This document shows positions 1 through 5,610 of a stretch of 5,610 nt of DNA, in pieces (positions within the stretch are counted from its first letter, which is position 1; the number at the start of each line of letters is the position of its first letter). The position numbers and the translations under genes are program-made. This DNA comes from an uncultured Methylococcaceae bacterium. GTDB taxonomy: Bacteria > Pseudomonadota > Gammaproteobacteria > Methylococcales > Methylomonadaceae. Below the pieces are notes generated by a model. It was not told the origin of the DNA. It ran no database searches and saw only the letters and a program-made list of their open reading frames with translations. The stretch is taken from positions 1-5,610 of the forward strand of contig CAIMDR010000115.1 in assembly GCA_903839795.1 (NCBI GenBank). Direction: 5' to 3'.

Positions 1-164
1 AACACTGCGGGTTGGGTTGAATCCACGGTTATGTTCGTTGAATTAATGGTCGTGCTGCCTGGCACATCCATCCAGTTCGTGCCGAGGCCTGATGACAGAT
101 TGCTGGTTTGTTGCTGAAGTATCCAAATATTATTTGCATTTTTGTGTGATAAAAAAAGTGTCAA
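1..164 (-). pseudogene. C-terminal beta-sandwich domain fragment of a surface/secreted-type protein (partial, runs off left edge)
   Basis: Read on the minus strand, the frame from 164 down to 1 is open and contains LQQQTSNLSS, then NWMDVPGSTT and VDSTQPAV. The pattern (I-x-LQQ-x-xNL, then W-x-DVPG, then QPAV that would normally be followed by F-[YF]-R-L) is one I recognise from the last strands of an Ig-like or lectin-like module ending many large bacterial surface proteins. This is recalled family knowledge, not a search result. The frame is closed by a TAG at 165-167, just before the module would be expected to begin. There is no ATG in frame, only a TTG at 162-164, and no ribosome binding site. 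The upstream strands of the module (usually an LSWP-like segment) are missing. I therefore favour a truncated remnant of a larger gene. A frameshift, or a small protein with an unusual start, is possible. The 3' end lies outside the window. Confidence 0.45.
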
Positions 165-237
165 CTACTTTTGGGCTTCTATGAAGGATGCCGCTTTTTA
201 CTATATTAATTTAACATTATTATTTCATTAATGACTT

Positions 238-1551
238 ATGTTTTTTAAAAACTGGTGGCCTTTTAGTCAAAAAACAAAAAAGGAGTTGGAGTCTCCGGAA
301 AATAATGACTTCGGTTCATTGGAGAAGATTTACACCCGGGTCGATCAACTTGAACTGGGTATGTATATCACTGAACTGGATAGGCCGTGGCTTAAAACAC
401 CGTTTTTATTTCAGGGTTTTGAATTAAAAACGGAGGAAGATATTCAAGCTGTCAGGGATATTTGTGAGTATGTCTATATTGATAGAACCAAAAGAAACAA
501 AGCAAGAGACATTACTGCTAAACAGGCACACGTTAATATTCACAGTGTCTTGGGTTTTGGTTCGCCGCCTGCAAAATTAAGCACTTTTGAAAAAGAGATT
601 TTACAAACAGAAAAAGTCTATAAGAATACGAGAATTTTAGTTGCAGACTTCATGGATAAAATTGCAATGGGTGGCGGAGTTGATGGCAAGCTTGCAAAGG
701 AAGCCGTTGCCGAGTGTGTTAATAGTGTTTTGAAATCTCCCGATGCCATGTTGTGGCTGACTCAGTTAAAAAATAAAGATGAATATACAGCGCAACATAG
801 TATGAATGTTTGTGTTTTAGCGATTATACTGGGTCGACATATCAATCTTTCAGAAAAAAATCTTAATATTCTTGGCCTGTGTGGCATGATGCACGACATG
901 GGTAAGATGCTAATACCAATCAATATTCTTAATAAACCAGGGCCGCTGGAATTAGAAGAAATGGAAATTATGCAGACGCATACCACATTGGGTGCTGAAT
1001 TGTTAACATCCAGCAGTGATATTTCCCCAAGCGCAATACAGGTCGCTTGTAATCATCATGAACGCTTGGATGGCAAAGGTTATTGTCGGCATATTAGTCA
1101 GGCGGCTATCTCTCAATATACAAGAATGGTCGCCATTGTTGATATGTATGATGCCATGACCAGTGACAGGGTTTATCAAAAAGGTAAACCCCATCTTGAC
1201 ATAACCAGTGCCATGATTGACGTAGCTGGCCCACATTTGGATCCGGCATTGGTAGTTAAGTTTATTGAGAGTATAGGGGTTTATCCTTCGGGTTGCCTGG
1301 TTGAGTTGACTAACGGCGCTGTTGGTATTGTGGTTGAGGTCAATGAAACAGCCAAGTTGCGACCCAAGGTTATTGCCATTCTGGATGAGGTAAAAAATGC
1401 TGTTCCAGAACGAAGCATTGATTTATCAAAAATGATCAAGGATCAGCAAGGTAATATTTATGCGATTAAAGGCATGATAAAAGCAGATGATTTTAATATT
1501 GACCACGGCAAATATCTTCAAAAATTTATTTTACAAAGTGGCTTGGCATGA
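238..1551 (+). CDS. DUF3391/HD-GYP domain cyclic-di-GMP phosphodiesterase (GYC variant)
   Basis: Probable cytoplasmic phosphodiesterase that hydrolyses the second messenger cyclic-di-GMP, which usually lowers biofilm formation and favours motility. The 437 residues show an N-terminal DUF3391-like region (about 30-115, with QLELGMYITELDRPWLKTPF and the YVYID strand) followed by an HD-GYP domain (about 165-370). Visible metal-site residues are H187 in YTAQHS, the H219-D220 pair in MMHDMGK with K223, H248 in MQTHTTLG, H273-H274 in NHHERLDGKGY, and D305 in VDMYDAMTSDR. The usual GYP tripeptide reads G281-Y282-C283. The tail carries the family element IGVYPSG-CLVELTNG (about 350-365). No signal peptide or membrane segment is evident. 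The start at 238 has no clear Shine-Dalgarno sequence, but it gives the normal family N-terminus and no in-frame alternative looks better. A weak -10-like TATATT lies at 202-207, without a good -35. The stop codon overlaps the ATG of a possible micro-ORF (ATGA). Specificity for c-di-GMP rather than another cyclic dinucleotide is inferred. Confidence 0.93.
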   Translation: MFFKNWWPFSQKTKKELESPENNDFGSLEKIYTRVDQLELGMYITELDRPWLKTPFLFQGFELKTEEDIQAVRDICEYVYIDRTKRNKARDITAKQAHVNIHSVLGFGSPPAKLSTFEKEILQTEKVYKNTRILVADFMDKIAMGGGVDGKLAKEAVAECVNSVLKSPDAMLWLTQLKNKDEYTAQHSMNVCVLAIILGRHINLSEKNLNILGLCGMMHDMGKMLIPINILNKPGPLELEEMEIMQTHTTLGAELLTSSSDISPSAIQVACNHHERLDGKGYCRHISQAAISQYTRMVAIVDMYDAMTSDRVYQKGKPHLDITSAMIDVAGPHLDPALVVKFIESIGVYPSGCLVELTNGAVGIVVEVNETAKLRPKVIAILDEVKNAVPERSIDLSKMIKDQQGNIYAIKGMIKADDFNIDHGKYLQKFILQSGLA

Positions 1552-1661
1552 AAAAAATAGCAACTAATAATTTCTCCAAATGCCGCCACGCTCTTGACAC
1601 AAATAAACTAAAGAAAAAACGCCTTACAGACTTCCACGCTGGGCGATTAGCTGCGTTTTAA
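1548..1661 (+). CDS. Possible 37-residue micro-ORF overlapping the HD-GYP stop codon
   Basis: An ATG at 1548-1550 overlaps the TGA of the HD-GYP gene in an ATGA arrangement, which is typical of translational coupling. It opens a frame of 37 codons ending in TAA at 1659-1661. The predicted peptide begins MKKIATNNFSKC and ends RLTDFHAGRLAAF. It is strongly basic, with a KLKKKR cluster in the middle, and has no membrane segment. The stop sits right against the ribosome binding site of the next gene, so the frame fills almost the whole 121-bp spacer. I do not recognise a family. A chance open frame of this length is entirely possible, and there is no good Shine-Dalgarno sequence apart from the coupling geometry. 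Confidence 0.25.
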   Translation: MKKIATNNFSKCRHALDTNKLKKKRLTDFHAGRLAAF

Positions 1662-1664
1662 GGA
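1660..1664 (+). promoter_or_regulatory. Ribosome binding site of the SNase gene
   Basis: AAGGA lies 8 nt ahead of the ATG at 1673. It is the clearest Shine-Dalgarno sequence in the window and supports that start codon for the exported nuclease. Confidence 0.7.
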
Positions 1665-1672
1665 ACGAGTAA

Positions 1673-2545
1673 ATGCAAGGTCAATATTTTTCAAGGCTTC
1701 CATTGACGCGTTATGCGACTAAGTTGATACAGGGTTTAGTCGTTTTATTGCTATGCGTCCCTGCCTGTGTCGACTCAAAAGTTTATCAATGGCAGGATGT
1801 ACAAGGCAGTGAGCATTTTTCGGATCGCTTTAATCCTGATGCAAAAATCGTTAACATAAAGCCGGGTTACGGTTTTTATCATGTTAAAAAAGTTTACGAT
1901 GGTGATACGGTTGAACTGGAGGATGGTCGTAAAATCCGCTTTTTAGGTATTAATACACCGGAGATTCAGCATAAAGATAAAATGGCCGAAGCAGGTGGGG
2001 AAGAAGCTAAGGCCTGGTTGATTAATAAGCTGCAAGGCACTCGGGTTCACTTGGAATTTGATGTTGAAAAAACGGATAAATACGGTAGAACTTTAGCGTA
2101 TTTGTTCACTGAAAAAAAAGAGCATTTAAATGTGTCTTTAGTTAAAGAAGGTTTGGCGTCAATCAGTATTTACCCGCCTAATTTGCTGTATGTTAATGAG
2201 TTGGTTGCCGCCGGGAATAAGGCGGAGCAGGATAAGTTGGGGGTTTGGCAGCGCCCGGAATATGCAGTAATACCTGTTGGCAATCTTACCGAAGCAGGGC
2301 ATCCAGGTTGGACGCGATTAGTGGGTAAAGTTGTCAGTATTCGCAATACCTCTAAATGGGTTTACCTGGTTTTTTCTGATCAATTTGAGGCGCGTATTGA
2401 AAGTAAATGGTTGTCTTTATTTCCTGACGTGAATGATTATGTAGGGAAAACGCTCGAAGTCCGTGGTTGGCTGAATAAAAACAGAAAGCAATTTTCAATG
2501 TTAATTCGTCATCCGAGCGCAATCAGTCAACCAGAAAAAAGTTAG
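1673..2545 (+). CDS. Exported DUF4124-SNase (thermonuclease-like) protein with C-terminal OB-like domain
   Basis: Predicted extracytoplasmic nuclease of the staphylococcal nuclease (SNase) family, cutting DNA and/or RNA in a Ca2+-dependent way if it follows the family. The 290 residues begin with a basic n-region and a hydrophobic stretch (about 18-31), a probable signal peptide. C32 follows VPA and could be a poor lipobox (Pro at -2 is atypical), so lipoprotein versus soluble periplasmic/secreted is open. A DUF4124 motif follows (about 36-62: VYQWQDVQG, then HFSDR). The SNase fold spans about 68-195, with D76 and D78 in YDGDT, R89 and E97 in RFLGINTPE, and R139 in DKYGRTLAY. These match the catalytic and metal residues D21, R35, E43 and R87 of the S. 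aureus enzyme; its D40 is N94 here. The segment at about 210-280, with GKVVSIRN and VRGWLNKNRKQFSM followed by IRHP, looks like an OB-fold nucleic-acid-binding domain seen in related proteins. The start is supported by AAGGA 8 nt upstream. The next gene begins 41 bp downstream. Confidence 0.9.
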   Translation: MQGQYFSRLPLTRYATKLIQGLVVLLLCVPACVDSKVYQWQDVQGSEHFSDRFNPDAKIVNIKPGYGFYHVKKVYDGDTVELEDGRKIRFLGINTPEIQHKDKMAEAGGEEAKAWLINKLQGTRVHLEFDVEKTDKYGRTLAYLFTEKKEHLNVSLVKEGLASISIYPPNLLYVNELVAAGNKAEQDKLGVWQRPEYAVIPVGNLTEAGHPGWTRLVGKVVSIRNTSKWVYLVFSDQFEARIESKWLSLFPDVNDYVGKTLEVRGWLNKNRKQFSMLIRHPSAISQPEKS

Positions 2546-2578
2546 AGAGTAATAAACAAATGCGATGTTAGGATAATG

Positions 2579-2584
2579 AAGGTG
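2579..2584 (+). promoter_or_regulatory. Likely ribosome binding site of the ABC exporter gene
   Basis: The purine-rich AAGGTG directly precedes the ATG at 2587. The spacing is short, but it is the best Shine-Dalgarno match near this start and agrees with the annotated N-terminus. Confidence 0.5.
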
Positions 2585-2586
2585 AG

Positions 2587-4422
2587 ATGCTACAATTATC
2601 AGATTATAAAAATATAATTAAATTTATCCCCGTGCAATCAAAACAGACTAAACACGCTTACACATGGAACACTATTTATCATATTGCCTTAGAGCATAAA
2701 AAAGCACTGATTTATTCTCATTTTATTGCTATTTTAGCAACCATTGCTAGTGTGCCTGTGCCTTTGCTGATGCCCTTGTTGGTGGATGAGGTTTTATTGA
2801 ATAAACCGGGTGTAGCCATTGGGTTTATTAATCAATTTTTTCCTACTGAATGGCAGCTACCCCTACTTTATATCTCTGTTGTTTTGATTGCCAGTTTAAT
2901 ACTGAGAGTTATCGCCAGCATTTTTAACATCATCCAGGCACGACACTTTTCCTGTATTTCCAAAGACATTATTTTTCGTATCCGCAAAAATCTGATCAGA
3001 CATTTACAAACCATTTCCATGGCTGAGTATGAAAGCCTTGGTACCGGTACGGTGGTCACTCATTTGGTTAAAGACCTTGATACGATTGATACGTTTATTG
3101 GTACTACCGTTAGCCGATTACTGGTCGCTGTCCTGACGATTATCGGAACGGCGGTTATTTTGCTCTGGATGCACTGGCAACTGGGTTTGTTTATTTTGCT
3201 GTTAAATCCGGTGGTGATTTATTTCACGCGCGTGGTTGGTTCTCGTGTTAAAAATCTAAAGTCCAAGGAGAATTCTGCCTACGAAGTGTTTCAACAATCG
3301 CTCACTGAAACGCTGGAGGCGATCAATCAAATTCGTGCCAGCAACCGCGAGCATTATTATTGTCAGCAATTGATTGAGTCTGCCCGATCGGTTAAAGATT
3401 TTTCAGCGGCTTTTGCCTGGAAAAGTGATGCGGCATCGCGTTTAAGTTTTCTGGTGTTTCTGTTTGGCTTTGATATTTTTCGCGCCTGCGCCATGATGAT
3501 GGTGTTTTATTCTGATCTTAGTATTGGCGAGATGCTGGCGGTGTTTGGTTATCTTTGGTTTATGATGGCTCCCGTACAAGAAATTTTGGGAATTCAATAT
3601 GCTTTTTATGCCGCTAAAGCGGCGTTGGTACGCATCAATAGATTGAATGCGCTAGAACAGGAACCGCATTATCCTCATCTTGAAAATCCGTTTTTACATA
3701 AAACAACCGTTGCTATACGTGTCGATAATTTGCATTTTAGTTATGGCGCAGAAAAAATACTTAACGGCATTCAGTTAAAAATTAAAGCGGGAGAAAAGGT
3801 TGCTCTGGTGGGTGCCAGTGGGGGTGGCAAGTCTACTTTAATACAAACCTTGATTGGTCTTTATTTACCCAGTGAAGGCCGGATTTGTTTTGATGGCGTT
3901 CCAATTGAGCGCATAGGTTTGGAAGTCGTCAGGGAAAATGTGGTTACCGTGCTACAACATCCGGTTCTTTTTAATGATACTATCCGCGCCAATCTCACGC
4001 TGGGGAAGCCGACCAGCGATGCGGCATTATGGAAGGCACTGGCGATTGCACAAATGGAAGAAGCGGTTAAAGATCTGCCAAACGGTTTGAATACAGTCGT
4101 CGGTCGTTTGGGTATGCGGCTTTCCGGCGGTCAACGGCAAAGAATGGCCATTGCCCGTATGATTGTTGCCAATCCCAAAGTGGTGATATTGGATGAAGCA
4201 ACCTCTGCGCTGGATAGCGAAACCGAGTATAAATTACATCAAGCACTGGCTGCTTTTTTAAAAGGCCGGACTACGATCATCATTGCCCATCGTTTGAGTG
4301 CGGTTAAACAAGCTGATCATGTTTATGTTTTTGAACAGGGTGTTATTTGTGAGCAAGGCCGCCATGAAACATTAATTAACAATAAGGGGCTTTATGCCAA
4401 ATTGTATGGTGAATACCAATAA
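2587..4422 (+). CDS. Type I ABC exporter half-transporter (fused permease and ATPase, MsbA/HlyB-like fold)
   Basis: Inner-membrane ATP-driven exporter expected to act as a homodimer. The substrate cannot be told from sequence. The 611 residues hold a roughly 35-residue hydrophilic N-terminal leader and six predicted membrane helices (near 40-66, 90-116, 170-190, 195-213, 284-306 and 310-332). The C-terminal ATPase starts at about residue 377. All nucleotide-binding motifs are intact: aromatic A-loop Y386, Walker A GASGGGKST (409-417, K415), Q-loop Q457, signature LSGGQ (512-516), Walker B VVILDEATSALD with D536 and catalytic E537, and the H-loop H568 in IIIAHRLS. There is no C39 peptidase domain, so a bacteriocin-type processing exporter is unlikely. 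Length and layout match MsbA-type lipid or drug exporters. The gene lies 41 bp after the SNase gene on the same strand, and cotranscription is plausible. No membrane-fusion partner is visible in the window. Confidence 0.93.
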   Translation: MLQLSDYKNIIKFIPVQSKQTKHAYTWNTIYHIALEHKKALIYSHFIAILATIASVPVPLLMPLLVDEVLLNKPGVAIGFINQFFPTEWQLPLLYISVVLIASLILRVIASIFNIIQARHFSCISKDIIFRIRKNLIRHLQTISMAEYESLGTGTVVTHLVKDLDTIDTFIGTTVSRLLVAVLTIIGTAVILLWMHWQLGLFILLLNPVVIYFTRVVGSRVKNLKSKENSAYEVFQQSLTETLEAINQIRASNREHYYCQQLIESARSVKDFSAAFAWKSDAASRLSFLVFLFGFDIFRACAMMMVFYSDLSIGEMLAVFGYLWFMMAPVQEILGIQYAFYAAKAALVRINRLNALEQEPHYPHLENPFLHKTTVAIRVDNLHFSYGAEKILNGIQLKIKAGEKVALVGASGGGKSTLIQTLIGLYLPSEGRICFDGVPIERIGLEVVRENVVTVLQHPVLFNDTIRANLTLGKPTSDAALWKALAIAQMEEAVKDLPNGLNTVVGRLGMRLSGGQRQRMAIARMIVANPKVVILDEATSALDSETEYKLHQALAAFLKGRTTIIIAHRLSAVKQADHVYVFEQGVICEQGRHETLINNKGLYAKLYGEYQ

Positions 4423-4426
4423 ATCA

Positions 4427-4477
4427 GGCGCAAGGCGCAAGGTATAAATCAAGCCCTTGAACCTTTCACCTTGAACC
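4427..4477. repeat. Two facing arrays of a degenerate GGNNNAA heptamer
   Basis: On the plus strand three adjacent heptamers read GGCGCAA, GGCGCAA and GGTATAA (4427-4447). After nine bases the minus strand carries GGTTCAA, GGTGAAA and GGTTCAA (4477 down to 4457), all fitting GGNNNAA. Parts of the two arms can pair, for example CAAGGT at 4438-4443 with ACCTTG at 4468-4473. The element fills most of the 71-bp spacer between the ABC exporter and rnm. It resembles the short tandemly repeated heptamer sequences known from intergenic regions of some bacteria. It lacks a G/C-rich stem with a T-run, so I do not call it an intrinsic terminator. Confidence 0.6.
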
Positions 4478-4493
4478 TCGAATCTGAATACTT

Positions 4494-5327
4494 ATGACCG
4501 AACTTTATGATTTACATTGTCATTCAACCGCCTCTGATGGTGCCTTATCGCCAACAGAATTAGTCCAACGTGCGCACCAGCAGGGTGTTACTGCGCTGGC
4601 CTTAACCGATCACGATACTACCAATGGACTCGTTGAAGCACAGTTAAGTGCGATGGCGACAGGTATCAGGTTAATTCCTGGTATTGAACTATCTACGAAC
4701 TGGCAAGATAAATGTTTCCACATAGTAGGGTTGGGAATTGATCCAGACTATCTGCCTTTGGCTGAAGCTACCCATAATTTGCAGAGTACCCGTGTAGAGA
4801 GAGCCGAAAAAATTGCGTTAAAGTTAGAGAAAAAACGTATTCCTGGTGCGTTTGAAGCGGTCAAAAAAGCGGCGGGTACAGGCATGATTACCCGTTCCCA
4901 TTTTGCCGATTTTCTGCTCTCACAAAACCATGTATCTACCCAGCAAGAAGCTTTTGATCGCTATCTGGCTAAAGGCAAGTCGGCTTATGTCTCTACATCC
5001 TGGGCTGAGCTGGAGTTGGCGGTAAGCTGGATTACCGGAGCGGGTGGTGTTGCGGTATTGGCGCACCCTTTACGCTATAAGCTTACAGCCAATTGGATGA
5101 AACGCTTTCTCACTGCTTTTAAGGATGCAGGCGGGCAGGGCATAGAAGTGATAACCAGCAGGATGAATGCCGATGAAATACGCGTGGCTGCGGATTATGC
5201 AACCCGATTTGAACTGGCCGGATCAATGGGGTCTGATTTTCATAACGCAACCAATCAATGGGTGGAATTAGGCAGGCTTGCACCGTTGCCCAATAACATC
5301 AAACCGGTTTGGGAGTTGCTGGGTTAG
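4494..5327 (+). CDS. rnm: PHP-domain 5'-3' exoribonuclease RNase AM (Rnm/YciV family)
   Basis: Cytoplasmic metal-dependent phosphoesterase of the PHP family. The E. coli homologue Rnm (YciV, RNase AM) trims the 5' ends of ribosomal RNAs, and related proteins also hydrolyse nucleoside 3',5'-bisphosphates such as pAp. The 277 residues are near the family's usual length (about 280-290). Metal-ligand motifs are complete: H8 and H10 in DLHCHS, D15 in SDG, D39-H40-D41 in LTDHDTTNG, E65 in PGIELS, H76, H191 in LAHPLRY, and D248 and H250 in GSDFH. A typical insertion domain lies between about 100 and 165. The start at 4494 places DLHCHS at residues 6-11, as in homologues, but no Shine-Dalgarno sequence is visible upstream, so initiation may be weak or depend on upstream translation. 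The last 29 bases overlap the 3' end of the convergent coiled-coil gene. Narrower substrate assignment rests on family knowledge. Confidence 0.9.
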   Translation: MTELYDLHCHSTASDGALSPTELVQRAHQQGVTALALTDHDTTNGLVEAQLSAMATGIRLIPGIELSTNWQDKCFHIVGLGIDPDYLPLAEATHNLQSTRVERAEKIALKLEKKRIPGAFEAVKKAAGTGMITRSHFADFLLSQNHVSTQQEAFDRYLAKGKSAYVSTSWAELELAVSWITGAGGVAVLAHPLRYKLTANWMKRFLTAFKDAGGQGIEVITSRMNADEIRVAADYATRFELAGSMGSDFHNATNQWVELGRLAPLPNNIKPVWELLG

Positions 5328-5610
5328 TTTGCTGCAACGGTGAATAATCTGGCTTAAGCAGAAATTTAATCGCAACAATGACCATGCCGCCAACGGTAAG
5401 CGTTGTTGCAAACGACCAGATCATAAAATGATCAATACGGGAAGTTAGCACTTCAAAGCGCTTATCGACTTGTTCAAAGCGCTTATCGACTTGTTCAAAG
5501 CGCTTGTCTACTTGTTCAAAGCGCTTGTCTACTTGCTCAAAGCGCCTGTCAACCTGCTCAAAATGTTTATCCACTTGCTCAATACGGCTATTAACTTGCT
5601 CAAAACGTAA
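5299..5610 (-). CDS. Heptad-repeat coiled-coil protein with C-terminal membrane anchor (partial, N-terminus beyond right edge)
   Basis: Hypothetical small protein; 103 residues are visible on the minus strand. The frame stays open to the right edge, reading LRFEQVN-SRIEQVD and then further repeats, so the gene very likely starts outside the window. The GTG at 5572-5574 lies inside the repeat array, has no ribosome binding site and is a poor start. The visible protein has about eight copies of a seven-residue unit close to FEQVDKR. Phe and Val fall at a and d positions, which predicts a regular parallel coiled coil. A divergent linker (EVLTSRIDH), one hydrophobic helix (FMIWSFATTLTVGGMVIVAI) and a short Pro-rich tail ending in NPATPKPV follow. 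Topology is probably single-pass with the coil on one side of the inner membrane. Similar FEQVDKR-type proteins are widespread and mostly uncharacterised. The stop codon lies inside the rnm 3' end (29-bp convergent overlap). Confidence 0.75.
   Translation of the reverse strand, partial: LRFEQVNSRIEQVDKHFEQVDRRFEQVDKRFEQVDKRFEQVDKRFEQVDKRFEVLTSRIDHFMIWSFATTLTVGGMVIVAIKFLLKPDYSPLQQTNPATPKPV
5454..5610 (-). repeat. 21-bp tandem repeat array encoding the FEQVDKR heptad
   Basis: Units begin every 21 bp at 5454, 5475, 5496, 5517, 5538, 5559 and 5580, with a partial unit at 5601 running off the edge. The first two units (5454-5474 and 5475-5495) are identical. The next two differ by a few bases, and units from 5559 onward are clearly more diverged. 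Four units contain the perfect palindrome AAGCGCTT (5456, 5477, 5498, 5519). The repeat is in frame (three codons per 9 bp, seven per unit), so copy-number change would keep the reading frame and only lengthen or shorten the coiled coil. Confidence 0.9.

Noticed and set aside
159..164. TTGACA on the minus strand just ahead of the left-edge fragment.
   Set aside because: No -10 hexamer is found at the right distance, and the fragment lacks a start codon with a ribosome binding site.
762..1236. Minus-strand open frames of 74 and 77 codons inside the HD-GYP gene.
   Set aside because: They lie antisense to a clearly conserved coding region, have Cys/Ile-rich or incoherent sequences and lack ribosome binding sites.
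1594..1599. Perfect TTGACA in the spacer upstream of the SNase gene, a candidate promoter -35 box.
   Set aside because: No acceptable -10 hexamer lies 16-18 bp downstream; the sequence there is AAACGC-like. The hexamer alone is not enough.
1616..1659. Inverted repeat AAAACGC / GCGTTTT in the spacer, which could be read as a terminator for the HD-GYP gene.
   Set aside because: The loop is about 30 nt, the stem is only seven pairs with few G/C, and the T-run is four bases. It is too weak to call.
1953..1955. Asn in place of the SNase metal-binding Asp40 (N94 in RFLGINTPE) as a sign of an inactive enzyme.
   Set aside because: GINTPE-type sequences are common in this family as I know it, and the remaining catalytic residues are all present.
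2868..3059. Minus-strand 63-codon frame inside the ABC exporter gene.
   Set aside because: It is antisense to the conserved transmembrane domain and has no recognisable motif.
5454..5610. The regular repeats at the right edge as a CRISPR array.
   Set aside because: The units are contiguous 21-bp repeats without unique spacers and encode in-frame coiled-coil heptads.

Overview
The window looks like a moderately AT-rich gammaproteobacterial chromosome. The gene content (a DUF3391/HD-GYP protein, a DUF4124-SNase protein and an Rnm/YciV-type PHP exonuclease) would suit a Methylococcales-type methanotroph or a relative. That placement is inferred from gene families only; no marker gene in the window fixes the taxonomy.

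Layout from left to right. (1) Positions 1-164, minus strand: an open frame running off the left edge that encodes the end of a surface-protein-like beta-sandwich domain. It has no convincing start and is probably a remnant. (2) Positions 238-1551, plus: an HD-GYP cyclic-di-GMP phosphodiesterase whose signature tripeptide is GYC. Its stop overlaps the ATG of a possible 37-codon ORF (1548-1661). (3) Positions 1673-2545, plus: an exported DUF4124-SNase-OB-like nuclease. (4) Positions 2587-4422, plus: a complete type I ABC exporter half-transporter. (5) A short spacer holding two facing arrays of a degenerate GGNNNAA heptamer (4427-4477). (6) Positions 4494-5327, plus: a PHP-domain RNase AM-like exonuclease (rnm/yciV). 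(7) Positions 5299 to the right edge, minus: the C-terminal part of a small membrane-anchored coiled-coil protein built from a 21-bp / 7-residue tandem repeat. Its stop codon lies inside the 3' end of rnm, and its N-terminus is outside the window.

The four large plus-strand genes are collinear with gaps of 121, 41 and 71 bp and no strong terminator between them, so they may share transcripts. A functional link (c-di-GMP turnover, an extracytoplasmic nuclease and an exporter, as in biofilm or envelope remodelling) is speculative. The rnm gene is a housekeeping RNA-processing gene and may simply be adjacent. I see no clear new defence or mobile system. The least ordinary items are the heptad-repeat membrane protein, the facing heptamer arrays, the GYC variant and the ATGA-overlapping micro-ORF.
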